DNA of 64,000 bases, taken from Solwaraspora sp. WMMD791. Lineage in GTDB: Bacteria; Actinomycetota; Actinomycetes; Mycobacteriales; Micromonosporaceae. The translations under genes and the position numbers were made by a program. This document shows, one piece after another, positions 19,985 through 33,664 of this stretch. The notes beneath the pieces were generated by a model that did not search any database, was not told where the DNA came from, and was given only the letters and a program-made list of their open reading frames with translations. The stretch lies in the NCBI RefSeq assembly GCF_029581195.1, contig NZ_CP120737.1, forward strand, positions 3,263,001 to 3,327,000, in the 5' to 3' direction. Numbering within the stretch: position 1 is the stretch's first letter; each line of letters starts with the position of its first letter.

Positions 19985-20739
19985 CCGTCGACGTGCCGCC
20001 GTGGGCGGCCGAGGTCGCCCACGCGCTGCCCCGCCCACTGCTGTTCGCCACCGTCAGCGGAGCCCACCTGTACGGGTTCGCCTCCGTCGACTCCGACCTC
20101 GACCTGCGTGCCGCGCATCTGCTCGCGCCGGCCGAGGTGGTCGGGTTACGCGTCGGCCCGCAGACGTTGCAACATCATGGGGTACGCGACGGAGTCGAGC
20201 TGGACGTGGTGAGCCACGATCTGCTCAAGTTCGCCAAGCTGCTCAACAGCCGCAACGGGTACGTGCTGGAGCAGGTGCTGTCGCCGCTGGTGCTGGTGAC
20301 CACACCGGTGCATGCCGAGCTCGTCGACCTGGCCCGGCGGTTGATCACCCGGCACCACGCGCACCACTACCTGGGCTTCGCCGCAACCCAGGAGAAGCTC
20401 TACGCCAAAACGGGACTGCTCAAACCGGCTCTGTACACGCTGCGGGTACTGCTCACCGGGATCCAGCTGATGCGCACCGGCCGGTTGGAGACCGACCTCG
20501 GCGTGCTCGGGACCCATCTGGCGTACGTGCCGGACCTGATCGCCGCCAAGCGGGCGGCCGAGCGGGCCGCGCTTCCGGCGGATGCCGCGCGGCAACTGGC
20601 CCGGGACCTGCCACGGCTGCGTGCCGAGTTGGAGTCGGCCCGGGATGCTTCCGGGTTGCCGGACCGCGCCGACTCAGGCGCGGTGGACGCCTTGCACGAC
20701 CTGGTGGTCCGCACCCGGCTGGGCTATGTTCCACAGTGA
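19981..20739 (+). CDS. RlaP-type nucleotidyltransferase (copy B)
   Basis: A 252-aa paralogue with FATVSGAHLYGFASVDSDLDLR: the Ser-Gly of the GS motif is SG-A and the DxD is intact (SDLDL). Further downstream are VELDVVSHDLLKFAKLL (third acidic position), LEQVLSPLVL and KALYTLRVLLTGIQLM, matching the RlaP-like helical tail. GTG 19981 overlaps the copy A stop. The changed GS region could mean different substrate handling from copy A. The next gene, 2 bp downstream, is an ADP-ribosylglycohydrolase, giving a three-gene operon. Confidence 0.8.
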   Translation: MTVDVPPWAAEVAHALPRPLLFATVSGAHLYGFASVDSDLDLRAAHLLAPAEVVGLRVGPQTLQHHGVRDGVELDVVSHDLLKFAKLLNSRNGYVLEQVLSPLVLVTTPVHAELVDLARRLITRHHAHHYLGFAATQEKLYAKTGLLKPALYTLRVLLTGIQLMRTGRLETDLGVLGTHLAYVPDLIAAKRAAERAALPADAARQLARDLPRLRAELESARDASGLPDRADSGAVDALHDLVVRTRLGYVPQ

Positions 20740-20740
20740 C

Positions 20741-21637
20741 ATGACGTCGATCGACCTCTGCTACGACAGTCTTGACGGGCTTTCCGTCGGTGATGCCCTC
20801 GGCGCCCAGTTCTTCGTCCCCGGCAGCAGCCTTGCCGCGTTGCTCGACGGGGATCCGCCGGCCGGGCCGTGGCCGTGGACCGACGACACCGAGATGGCCT
20901 GCTCGATCGTCGCCGAGTTGCGGGAGCACGACGGCATCGACCAGGACCGCTTGGCGGCCCGGTTCGCCGAGCACTTCGAGCCGTACCGAGGCTACGGTGC
21001 CGGCGCGGTGGTCCTGCTACGCCAGATCCGGCAGGGCATCCCCTGGCGGGACGCGGCCGGCGCGGCGTTCGACGGTCAGGGGTCGATGGGCAACGGTGCG
21101 GCGATGCGGGTCGCCCCGCTCGGCGCCTTCCACGCCGGCGACAACCGTACCGCCGCTCTGCAGGCCTGGCGTTCGGCGGAGGTCACCCACGCCCATCCCG
21201 ACGCCGTCCTGGGCGCGGTCGCGGTCGCCGTCGCGGCGGCGGAAGCCGGCTGGTCCCGGCTGACCCGGTCGCGGCCCGAACCCGCCGAGTTGCTCGATGT
21301 AGTGCTGGCCCACCTGATCGACGGCCGACTGCACGCAGCGATCGTCCGGGCCAGACGGTTGCTGGGGGTCGACGTCGCCGAGGCGGCGTACGAGTTGGGC
21401 AACGGGTCGCAGGTGCTGGCCTTCGACACCGTTCCGTTCGCGCTGTGGGTCGCCGCGACCCGACTCGACGACTACCCGGCGGCGATCCACGCCTGCATCG
21501 AGGCCGGCGGTGACGTCGACACGACCGCAGCGATCGTCGGGGGCGTCGTGGCCGCGTACACCGGCTCCGGACCGGGCGGGATCCCGGCGCAGTGGCTGGC
21601 CCGCCGCGAGCCGCTCCCCGACCGCGTACGCCGATAG
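20741..21637 (+). CDS. ADP-ribosylglycohydrolase family protein
   Basis: A 298-aa protein of the DraG/ARH fold. The two di-metal motifs are visible: WTDDTEMA near residue 46 and GGDVDTTAAIVGG near 251. GDALGAQF at the N-terminus and GNGAAMRVAPLG near 120 are also canonical. The enzyme hydrolyses ADP-ribose attached to a protein, nucleic acid or small molecule in the cytoplasm. It begins 2 bp after the second nucleotidyltransferase and is probably co-translated with it. Together they suggest a small system acting on nucleotidyl or ADP-ribosyl modified substrates, possibly RNA; this is inference. Confidence 0.88.
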   Translation: MTSIDLCYDSLDGLSVGDALGAQFFVPGSSLAALLDGDPPAGPWPWTDDTEMACSIVAELREHDGIDQDRLAARFAEHFEPYRGYGAGAVVLLRQIRQGIPWRDAAGAAFDGQGSMGNGAAMRVAPLGAFHAGDNRTAALQAWRSAEVTHAHPDAVLGAVAVAVAAAEAGWSRLTRSRPEPAELLDVVLAHLIDGRLHAAIVRARRLLGVDVAEAAYELGNGSQVLAFDTVPFALWVAATRLDDYPAAIHACIEAGGDVDTTAAIVGGVVAAYTGSGPGGIPAQWLARREPLPDRVRR

Positions 21638-21728
21638 TCCGTTGCCTGCTCGCGTCGGCACGAGAGTGCCGTCACGGCGGCGTACCCAGAGTCCTTCGTC
21701 GTCCTGGCCGAACCGGACTGTTCGACGA

Positions 21729-21893
21729 TCACGATGCCCGGTCAAGCCGCTCCTGCTCCATCGAGAGCTTGATACCGCAACTCTTCCGGAAGTCTGTCAT
21801 TTCTCCACTGTGGGCGACGAAGGGCAGTCCGCCGGTACCGTCAACATAGACAACGCGTCTGCCAGGAGAAATGCGGACTTCTCCCTCCGTCAC
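21729..21893 (-). CDS. Possible 54-aa small ORF
   Basis: A minus-strand frame from GTG 21893 to TGA reads VTEGEVRISPGRRVVYVDGT, then GGLPFVAHSGEMTDFRKSCG and IKLSMEQERL. The residue mix is protein-like and the region has no other gene, but there is no clear ribosome-binding site and third-position GC is only moderate. It may be a remnant. Confidence 0.25.
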   Translation of the reverse strand: MTEGEVRISPGRRVVYVDGTGGLPFVAHSGEMTDFRKSCGIKLSMEQERLDRAS

Positions 21894-21923
21894 CCGGCCT
21901 GACGCCATCGGGATCCCCCGAAC

Positions 21924-21950
21924 AACTTCCGGAAGTTGACCGGAAGTTAT
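21924..21950. promoter_or_regulatory. Candidate operator of the GH10 fusion gene
   Basis: A perfect 14-bp palindrome AACTTCCGGAAGTT (21924-21937) is followed by a half-site CCGGAAGTTA (to 21950). Another CTTCCGGAAG lies at 21783-21792. The motif resembles the CGAAA-N-TTTCG type and the CCGGAAGTTTCGG site before the LacI gene at 37600, so control by a LacI-type xylan regulator is plausible. The remainder of 21638-22219 shows no gene other than the weak small ORF. Confidence 0.5.
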
Positions 21951-22069
21951 TGACGTCGAGCGGTGTTATCGCTCACAGTCTATGGATGCAGGGAGGGCAG
22001 ACACCCCTGCAACCTGGTCGTCCACCAGGAGCCGGGCACGCACCGCCACGTCACCCATCCGCGCGCTAA

Positions 22070-24475
<2,406 letters not shown>

Positions 24476-24490
24476 CCGGCACACCCCGGG

Positions 24491-24543
24491 CGCGGCGGAC
24501 CCGGTCGGATCGTCATCGAGCGATCCGACCCGGGTCCGCCGCG
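24491..24543 (+). terminator. Terminator after GH10 fusion gene
   Basis: Left arm 24491-24512 (begins CGCGGCGGAC) pairs with 24521-24543 (ends CGGGTCCGCCGCG) with one bulged base and an 8-nt loop. It sits 15 bp after the stop codon. Confidence 0.8.
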
Positions 24544-24634
24544 TCGTCGTGTCTGTCTGCCGTGTCGATCTGCCACCTGACCTGCGGGTTCACCGTCCGG
24601 CAACGTGCCAGCGGTACGGCGTACAGAAACTTGA

Positions 24635-27391
<2,757 letters not shown>

Positions 27392-27407
27392 TCCTGCACA
27401 TCTGCCA

Positions 27408-27452
27408 GCCGTCGCCCCGCCGACCGGGTTACCCGGTCGGCGGGGCGACGGC
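27408..27452 (+). terminator. katG terminator
   Basis: A perfect 22-bp inverted repeat (27408-27429 with 27431-27452; arm starts GCCGTCGCCCCG and ends ACCGGGT). The natural loop is the few bases at its centre. It lies 16 bp after the katG stop and before the end of the convergent FAD oxidase gene, so it may serve both. Confidence 0.88.
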
Positions 27453-27467
27453 CGTTGCGACGCCGGT

Positions 27468-29096
27468 TCACCGGGGACACCAACGGTTGGCGTACCCGTC
27501 GACAGAACCACAGGAGCCGATCCCCTGCGGATAGGTGAAAAAGTCCGTCGGGTCGTACTTGCGCTTGACCTCGACCAGCCGCTGGTAGTTGTCGCCGTAG
27601 TAGGCGCGCCGCCAGTCGGCCAGGTCCGGGTCCGGGAAGTTCTGGTACGCACCATGCGGCGGCTGCCCGGCGAGCAGCGCGTCGTACAGCGCGGTCAGCC
27701 AGCTGACGCTGGCCACCTCGGTCGCCGGCGGGTCGTCGTCGGCCCAGCTGGCCTCGGTGGCCATGATGAACAGGGCGTCGCGGTGCACGAACGCGGTGGC
27801 GTCCGGCGGTACGTCGTTGATCCGCCCGCCCATGCAGAACAGCGCCACCCCGGCACCGTCGGGGTTGCGGCTGCCCGGCCACTGCCGCAGCCCGGCCACC
27901 AGGGTCGCCAACCGGGCATCGTCCAGCGGGGCGCGCAGCACCGCCGACTTGGCCGCGAACTGCTGCACCGGGGTGGTCGCCGACAGCAGCTCCGCCGCCT
28001 GGGCCGGGGTGACCTGCCGGATGCTGGCCCGGTTGGCGGCGCGTTCGGCCGGGGTGCCGATCGCCAACGCCGGGGCGAGGATCGCGGCCAGTTCGTCGGC
28101 GTACCCGTAGAACTGGCCGAGCGCGTCGGCGTAGACCTGGCGATCACCGGCCGCGTCGAGGGTCACCCCGGCGCCGATCCGGCAGTCGAAGCGCCGATCG
28201 GCGATCCGGGCGGCGGCGACGTGCTGCATCGCCGCCAGCGCCGCCGCCATGCTGTCGGCACCCCAGCGGAGCTGGAAGTACGCGACCTCGCCCTGCAACC
28301 GCACGTACCGGAAGGTGAAGGCGGTGTTGACACCGAAGTTGTTGCCGGCCCCGCCCCGGCAGGCCCAGAACAGGTCCGGGTCGGTCTTCTCGTCGCAGGT
28401 CGTCGTCGTGCCGTCGGCCAGCACCACGGCCGTGGCCGCCAGCCGGTCGCAGGTCAGTCCGAACATCTTGTCGCTGAACCCGATGCCGCCGCCGAGGACC
28501 AGCCCGGCCACCCCGACCGTCGGGCAGCGGCCGGCCGGTACGAAGATCCCCTGCTGTTGCAGCAGTGGACGCAGGTCGGCGTTGACGACGCCGGCCGCCA
28601 CGGTCAGCAGTCCGGCGTCCGGGGTGACCTCGATCGGGCCGTACCGCTGCGGTGGTGCCGGCGCCGGATTCGGTGCCACGGCGATGTCGCGCAGCCGGCT
28701 CGCCACCAGCAGCAGGCCGGGGGTGGTCGAGTAGCCGGCGTAGTTGTGGCCGAGGCTCGACCGGGGTACCAGCGGCATGCCGACGTCGCGGGCCCAGTTG
28801 ACGGCCACCGCGACGTCGTCCGGGGTGCCGGCCGCCAGGATCGCCGCCGGCCGGACGTTGGCGTACCGGTGGTTGAACGGGATGCTCAGCGCCTCGTAGC
28901 TCGCCCCGCCCCGCCGGTAGAGGGTCGCGGCCGGCGACAGCCGCCGCTGCAGCGCATCCCACTGCGCCTCCGGTAGATCGTGCAGTGCCGGGTCCAACGG
29001 GGCCGGTACGGCCCCGGCGGGCCGCCCGAGCAGCCCGACCGTCGGGACCAGTCCGGCCACCGCACCGGCCCGTAACGCAGTCCGTCTGCTCACCAT
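27468..29096 (-). CDS. Secreted berberine-bridge-type FAD oxidase
   Basis: A 542-aa FAD-linked oxidase with a twin-arginine-like signal (VSRRTALRAG, about residues 1-32 with hydrophobic stretch). ATG 29096 is used because it places the signal at the start. Flavin sites are visible: RSSLGHNYAGY (His) and GRCPTVGVAGLVLGGGIG (Cys), a pair that gives bicovalent 8-alpha-histidyl / 6-S-cysteinyl FAD in this family. The C-terminal BBE segment (YGDNYQRLVEVKRKYDPTDFF) is intact. It likely oxidises a carbohydrate or secondary metabolite outside the cell; substrate unknown. It stands between katG (convergent) and a terminator hairpin that closes the GH42 operon. Confidence 0.88.
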   Translation of the reverse strand: MVSRRTALRAGAVAGLVPTVGLLGRPAGAVPAPLDPALHDLPEAQWDALQRRLSPAATLYRRGGASYEALSIPFNHRYANVRPAAILAAGTPDDVAVAVNWARDVGMPLVPRSSLGHNYAGYSTTPGLLLVASRLRDIAVAPNPAPAPPQRYGPIEVTPDAGLLTVAAGVVNADLRPLLQQQGIFVPAGRCPTVGVAGLVLGGGIGFSDKMFGLTCDRLAATAVVLADGTTTTCDEKTDPDLFWACRGGAGNNFGVNTAFTFRYVRLQGEVAYFQLRWGADSMAAALAAMQHVAAARIADRRFDCRIGAGVTLDAAGDRQVYADALGQFYGYADELAAILAPALAIGTPAERAANRASIRQVTPAQAAELLSATTPVQQFAAKSAVLRAPLDDARLATLVAGLRQWPGSRNPDGAGVALFCMGGRINDVPPDATAFVHRDALFIMATEASWADDDPPATEVASVSWLTALYDALLAGQPPHGAYQNFPDPDLADWRRAYYGDNYQRLVEVKRKYDPTDFFTYPQGIGSCGSVDGYANRWCPR

Positions 29097-29235
29097 CGTC
29101 TGTGCTCCCCCGCTGGCATCATCCGGCTCGGGCGGCTCCTGCCGCCCCGGCCACCGCACCGACCCTGCCACCGGTCAGCTGTCCCGCCCGCCCCGCAGAC
29201 AACAGGTCACCCGTCCGGGGGTAACTGTGACCGGT

Positions 29236-29307
29236 CGTCGCGGCGGGTGGAGGGTGGTGCACCCTAGCTGGCGCGGTAGGGTGCACCACCTTCCACCCGC
29301 CGCGACG
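29236..29307 (-). terminator. Terminator of the xylan-oligosaccharide operon
   Basis: A 30-bp stem (29236-29265 with 29278-29307, one mismatch) around a 12-nt loop, 21 bp beyond the stop of the GH42 gene. It separates that operon from the FAD oxidase gene. Confidence 0.87.
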
Positions 29308-29327
29308 GCGGGACCCGGTCCGACCAG

Positions 29328-31364
29328 CTAGTCGTCCTCGCGCAGCACGAGTACGCCGTACCGGTCCAGGCGCAGCGGCGCGCCGGCGGTGACCTGCTCC
29401 CCGGTCAACAGGTCGACCCCGTCGGCGCAGGCCGACAGCTCGACCGGTTCCTCGCCGTGGTTGAGCAGGAACCGGATCCGGGTGCCGTCCGGGGTGACCC
29501 GCACCGTGGACTCCAGCTCCGGCACCTCGGCGTACGGGCCGAGCAGCCCGTGCCGGTCGAGGATCCGGCGGACCACCCAGGACACCCCGGCCTGGTCGAG
29601 CCCGGTGGCCACGTACCAGCCTTCGCCGGCACCGAAGCGGTTGCGGGTGACCGCCGGGGTGCCGGCGTAGAAATCGGCCTGATAGGTGCCGACCACCTCG
29701 GCCCCCTGCGGGAGGACCAGTTCGAACAGCAGGGTCGCGTCGGCGACGATCGGCTCCGCGCCGTCCACCGTCAACGCCACCGGGTTGACCACGTCGGCGT
29801 CGCGGGCGTCCCACTCGTCGATCCGGATTCCCATCAGCGGTGCCAGCGGCCCCGGCACGTCGGCCAGGAACGCCTGGTCGTTCTCGTCGACCCGCCCGGA
29901 CAGGTAGGTTCCCAGCACGGTGCCACCCTGCTGGGCCACCTCCGCCAGGCGGGCCGCGAGATCGTCTCTGACCATGTGCAGGGCCGGCGCGAGCACCACG
30001 TCGTAGCCGGTCAGGTCGGCGGTGACCGGGACGACATCGACGTCGATCCCGGCGTCCCACAGCGCCCGGTGGTACGCGAGCATCACCTGCTGGTAGCGGA
30101 CCAGCCGGGACGGGCCGTCAGAGATCTCCAGCGCCCACCAGCTGTCCCAGTCGAACAGGATCGCCACCTGGGCGGGAGTGCGCGCGCCGAGGGTCGCCCC
30201 GCCGAGCCGGTCCAGCTCGGCACCGAGCGCGGCCACCTCGGTGAAGACCCGGGTGTCGGCGCGGCCGGCGTGGCCGATCACCGCCCCGTGGTACTTCTCG
30301 CTGGCGCCCCGGCCGGCCCGCATCTGGAAGTAGAGAACCGCGTCGGCGCCGTGCGCCACCGCCTGCCAGCTCCACAGACGCAGGATCCCGGGACGTTTGA
30401 GCGGGTTGACGTCGCGGCAGGCGGTGACGCTCGGTGTCTGCTCCATCAGCCAGAACGGCTGGCCGCCCTTGAGCCCGCGCATCAGGTCGTGGGTGAGCGC
30501 CATCCGGGCCGCCGACCGGTCGTCGGGCGGATAGTTGTCCCAGGACACGAAGTCCAGGTGCTCGGCCCACCGGTGGTAGTCGATCGGCCGGTACATGCCC
30601 ATGAAGTTGGTGGTCACCGGGACGTCGGGGCTGGCTTCGCGGATCGCCGCCTTCTCGTCGACGAAGTTGGCGAGCATCGCGTCCGACATGAACCGCAGGT
30701 AGTCGAGGGTGATGCCCTGGAAGGCGGTGTGGTCGGGTCCGCGCCAGTGTTCGGTCAACGCCGACGGTGGCTCGATCTGGCCCCATTCGGTGAAGGTGTG
30801 CGACCAGAAGGTGGTGTACCAGGCGGCGTTGAGCGCGTCGAGGCTGCCGTACCGCTCCCGCAGCCAGAGCCGGAAGTTGGCGGCGCACAGTTCGCAGTAG
30901 CAGGCCCCGCCGTACTCGTTGTTGACGTGCCAGGCGACCAGGCCCGGGGTCCGCGCGTAGCGTTGCGCGACGCGCCGGGCCAGCTCGGTGGAGAGCCGGC
31001 GGTACGTCGGCGAGCAGGGGCAGGAGTTGTGCCGTTGGCCGAACCGGTGCCGGCGGCCGGAGAAGTCGACGCGGGTCACGTCGGGGTGGGCGCGGGCCAT
31101 CCAGGCGGGGTGGGCGGCGGTGCCGGTGGCAAGGCAGATCTGCCGGCCTTCGGCGACCGCCCGCTCGACGATGCGGTCGAACCGGGAGAAGTCATACACC
31201 CCGGGTCCGGGCTGGTGCAGACCCCAGGTGAAGACCCCGATGGTGACGGTGTCGATCCGGGCGGCGTCGAACAGCCGGTAGTCGTCCTTCCAGACGTCCT
31301 CGGGCCACTGTTCCGGGTTGTAGTCGCCGCCGTACGGGATCTTCGCGACGTCGGGCAGCGTCAC
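29328..31364 (-). CDS. GH42 beta-galactosidase / arabinopyranosidase
   Basis: A 678-aa cytoplasmic GH42 glycosidase. GTG 31364 is preceded by GAAGGAG and overlaps the stop of the DUF624 gene by 4 bp. The structural zinc cysteines are visible in CPCSPTY and CYCELC. Catalytic acid Glu lies in WHVNNEYG and nucleophile Glu in WLMEQTPS. The C-terminal trimerisation and beta domains continue to the end. In this operon the enzyme probably cuts galactose or arabinopyranose from xylan-derived oligosaccharides, since the genes beside it are GH39 and an importer; substrate is inference. Confidence 0.93.
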   Translation of the reverse strand: MTLPDVAKIPYGGDYNPEQWPEDVWKDDYRLFDAARIDTVTIGVFTWGLHQPGPGVYDFSRFDRIVERAVAEGRQICLATGTAAHPAWMARAHPDVTRVDFSGRRHRFGQRHNSCPCSPTYRRLSTELARRVAQRYARTPGLVAWHVNNEYGGACYCELCAANFRLWLRERYGSLDALNAAWYTTFWSHTFTEWGQIEPPSALTEHWRGPDHTAFQGITLDYLRFMSDAMLANFVDEKAAIREASPDVPVTTNFMGMYRPIDYHRWAEHLDFVSWDNYPPDDRSAARMALTHDLMRGLKGGQPFWLMEQTPSVTACRDVNPLKRPGILRLWSWQAVAHGADAVLYFQMRAGRGASEKYHGAVIGHAGRADTRVFTEVAALGAELDRLGGATLGARTPAQVAILFDWDSWWALEISDGPSRLVRYQQVMLAYHRALWDAGIDVDVVPVTADLTGYDVVLAPALHMVRDDLAARLAEVAQQGGTVLGTYLSGRVDENDQAFLADVPGPLAPLMGIRIDEWDARDADVVNPVALTVDGAEPIVADATLLFELVLPQGAEVVGTYQADFYAGTPAVTRNRFGAGEGWYVATGLDQAGVSWVVRRILDRHGLLGPYAEVPELESTVRVTPDGTRIRFLLNHGEEPVELSACADGVDLLTGEQVTAGAPLRLDRYGVLVLREDD

Positions 31365-32050
31365 CGGACGAACTCCTTCTCGATCGCCGTGGTCATCGGC
31401 CGGCTGGTGCGCAGCAGCAGCAGGGTCAGCACCGAACCGGCCAGCGCCAGCACCGCCTCCGAGGTGTACGCGGTGGTTCCGGCCGCCACCACCGTCAGCG
31501 CCAGCACCCCGAGGGAGGTGCTCGGCGTACGGGTCAGGAAGTGCGCGGCGAGCCGGGCCACGTCCCGGGTGCGGAACGCGAACAGCGAGGTGATCACCAA
31601 AGCGGTACCGCCCCACACCGTCGCCGCCACCGCGATCAGCACCAGCAGCACCGCCCACCAGGTCGGTACGCCGGCCGCGTCGAAGTAGGCCAGGTTGACC
31701 GCGACGACGGTCAGCCCGGCCAGCAGCGGCAGCCAGAGCCGCAGCGTCCCGCCGAAGTTGGTGCGGTAGCCGCGCCAGAAGTCGGCGGCCGGGTTCAGGT
31801 CGGTGATGTCCGGGCGGTGCTGGGCGAGGGCGTACAGGGCGGCGGACAGTGCCGGGCCGAGCGGCACCGCGCAGAGCGCGTACAGCGGGATGTTGCTGGG
31901 GTCGCGGGCCAGCAGCAACGCCGGCACCAGTCCGGGCAGGACACCTGCGAGCAGCAGCAGCTCGACGACGATCAGCCGGTAGACGATGGCGGCGACCCGC
32001 GACAGCGGCCCGGTGCCGAACTGCCGCTGCGCGGCGACGAGGTCGTTCAT
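31361..32050 (-). CDS. DUF624 (YesL-like) membrane protein
   Basis: A 229-aa protein with five hydrophobic segments (about 25-48, 55-75, 103-125, 133-158, 178-210). The segment NPAADFWRGYRTNFGGTLRLWL is typical of DUF624/YesL, whose genes accompany LplABC-type oligosaccharide importers. It overlaps both neighbours (ATGA with GH39 upstream, GTGA with GH42 downstream). Its exact role is unknown; a transport-associated membrane function is usual. Confidence 0.85.
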   Translation of the reverse strand: MNDLVAAQRQFGTGPLSRVAAIVYRLIVVELLLLAGVLPGLVPALLLARDPSNIPLYALCAVPLGPALSAALYALAQHRPDITDLNPAADFWRGYRTNFGGTLRLWLPLLAGLTVVAVNLAYFDAAGVPTWWAVLLVLIAVAATVWGGTALVITSLFAFRTRDVARLAAHFLTRTPSTSLGVLALTVVAAGTTAYTSEAVLALAGSVLTLLLLRTSRPMTTAIEKEFVR

Positions 32051-33573
32051 GCCGGGCCGTCCCCGCCGAGCAGGCGCCGGTCGTCGCACCACGGTGGGGT
32101 CTGGTCGACCACCGGGGTGATCTCGACCAGGGTGACCTCGTGCCGGGCGAGGGTCAGGTCGACCTCGGCGCGGCCGTCGACGACCGGCAGGGCGCGGTGG
32201 CGGCGGGCCGGTTCGGCGGCGGTCCGCAGCGCGTCGAGCTGGGCGGGCCGGGGTGAGCGGGGGCGGCCCATTTCGCACCAGGCCCGCCAGGCGTTGCCGT
32301 CCTCGTCGCTGACCGACGAGCGCAGCAGGAAGGCCGACCCGGCCGGCGCGGCGACCGGCACCGACAGCTGCACGGTGTGCCGCTGCGGCGAGCGGTCCAG
32401 GTCGGTGACGTCGACCGGCGCCCAGGCCAGCACGGTGACCCGGCCGTCGGTGTCGTCGCGGGTGACCAGGTGGTCGGCGCCCCGGGCGAGCACCTGTCGG
32501 CCCATCCGGGCCAGGAAGGCGTACAGGTGGTAGGTGGGTTTCCTGATCTGCCGGTGGGTGAGCAGGCCGAAGCCGCCGTGGAAGATCGCGGCCGGGATGC
32601 CGACCTCCTCGAAGACGTCGCTGAACGTCCAGTAGGAGAACGAGTCGACCAGGTCGCCGCCGGCCGCGACGACCGGTGCCAGGTAGGCGGCGTGGAACGC
32701 GGTGTCGTGGATCGGGTTGTCCGGCCGGTAGGAGGAGTTGAACTCGGTGATGTGCACCGGCAGGTCGGCCAGGGCGGTGCCGGCCAGGTGTTTGCGCGGG
32801 CTGGCGAACTGTTCCAGCAGGTGGTCGGCGGGCATCAGCGTCTGGTGGGTGCCGAACGGCACGTGCTGGGCCGGCCCGGAGGTGTACGCGTGGCGGCTGA
32901 CGAAGTCGACCGGCACGCCGCGGTCGGTGACGTACTCGGCGAACGGCACCAACCAGTCGTCGGCGCCGGGTGAGATGGCCGGACCGCCGACCTGCAGGCC
33001 GGCGTCGACGTCCTTGACGGCGTGCGCGGTCACCTCGTACAGCCGGTGGTAGGCGGCCTGGTCGGCGCCTTGCCAGAAGATGTCCAGGTTGGGTTCGTTC
33101 CACACCTCGATCGGCCAGGTACGGACCTGCTCGAGGCCGTACCGGTCGACGAGGTTGCCGATGGTGGCGCGGACCAGGTCGGCCCATTCGGTCTCGGATC
33201 GTGGTGGGGTGACGTTGCCGCGCCACCAGAAGACAGTCTGGTCGCCGGAGGCGAGCGCATCGGGCATGAAGCCGAGCTCGATGAAGGGGGCGATGCCGAG
33301 GTCGAGGTAGGCGTCGACGATCTGGTCGGCGTAGGTGAACGAGTGGTGCACGCCGCGCCGGCCGGCGTGTTCGTACGGGCGGTGGATGCCGACACCGTCG
33401 CTGAGCAGCCCGTGACCCCGGATGTAGCGGAAGCCGATCTCCCGCTGCACCAGGGCGAGGGATTCCTGGTAGTCGCGGCGCAGCGCCAGGTCGAGTCGAC
33501 CGGTGCCGACGCAGGCGCGCCAGGCGTCCGGCAGGACGCCGCTGCTCTGCTCGGGAACGACGGTCCGGGGCAT
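32047..33573 (-). CDS. GH39 beta-xylosidase-like enzyme
   Basis: A 508-aa cytoplasmic GH39 glycosidase. The acid/base is Glu160 in IEVWNEPNLD and the nucleophile Glu277 in VHITEFNSSY, within a (beta/alpha)8 barrel followed by a C-terminal beta domain. No signal peptide. It probably removes xylose from imported xylo-oligosaccharides. It overlaps the DUF624 gene by 4 bp. A 13-bp hairpin separates it from the upstream lipoprotein gene and may reduce read-through, a usual way to keep solute-binding protein levels high. Confidence 0.9.
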   Translation of the reverse strand: MPRTVVPEQSSGVLPDAWRACVGTGRLDLALRRDYQESLALVQREIGFRYIRGHGLLSDGVGIHRPYEHAGRRGVHHSFTYADQIVDAYLDLGIAPFIELGFMPDALASGDQTVFWWRGNVTPPRSETEWADLVRATIGNLVDRYGLEQVRTWPIEVWNEPNLDIFWQGADQAAYHRLYEVTAHAVKDVDAGLQVGGPAISPGADDWLVPFAEYVTDRGVPVDFVSRHAYTSGPAQHVPFGTHQTLMPADHLLEQFASPRKHLAGTALADLPVHITEFNSSYRPDNPIHDTAFHAAYLAPVVAAGGDLVDSFSYWTFSDVFEEVGIPAAIFHGGFGLLTHRQIRKPTYHLYAFLARMGRQVLARGADHLVTRDDTDGRVTVLAWAPVDVTDLDRSPQRHTVQLSVPVAAPAGSAFLLRSSVSDEDGNAWRAWCEMGRPRSPRPAQLDALRTAAEPARRHRALPVVDGRAEVDLTLARHEVTLVEITPVVDQTPPWCDDRRLLGGDGPA

Positions 33574-33606
33574 CCGTACTCCTGTTCCGGGTGCTGGTGC
33601 GGTGCC

Positions 33607-33649
33607 GGGGTGCCGGTCGTGTCCTCGTCCCGGACCCGACCGGCACCCC
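33607..33649 (-). terminator. Intra-operon hairpin after lipoprotein gene
   Basis: Arms GGGGTGCCGGTCG (33607-33619) and CGACCGGCACCCC (33637-33649) are perfect. It lies between the binding-protein and GH39 genes and probably works as a partial terminator or mRNA stabiliser. Confidence 0.7.
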
Positions 33650-33664
33650 TGGTGGTGCCTGGGG

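Noticed and set aside
21017-21745. Minus-strand frame starting TVRFGQDDEGLWVRRRDGTL
   Set aside because: The first 40 residues look protein-like, but the rest runs antisense through the ADP-ribosylglycohydrolase gene; no start signal.
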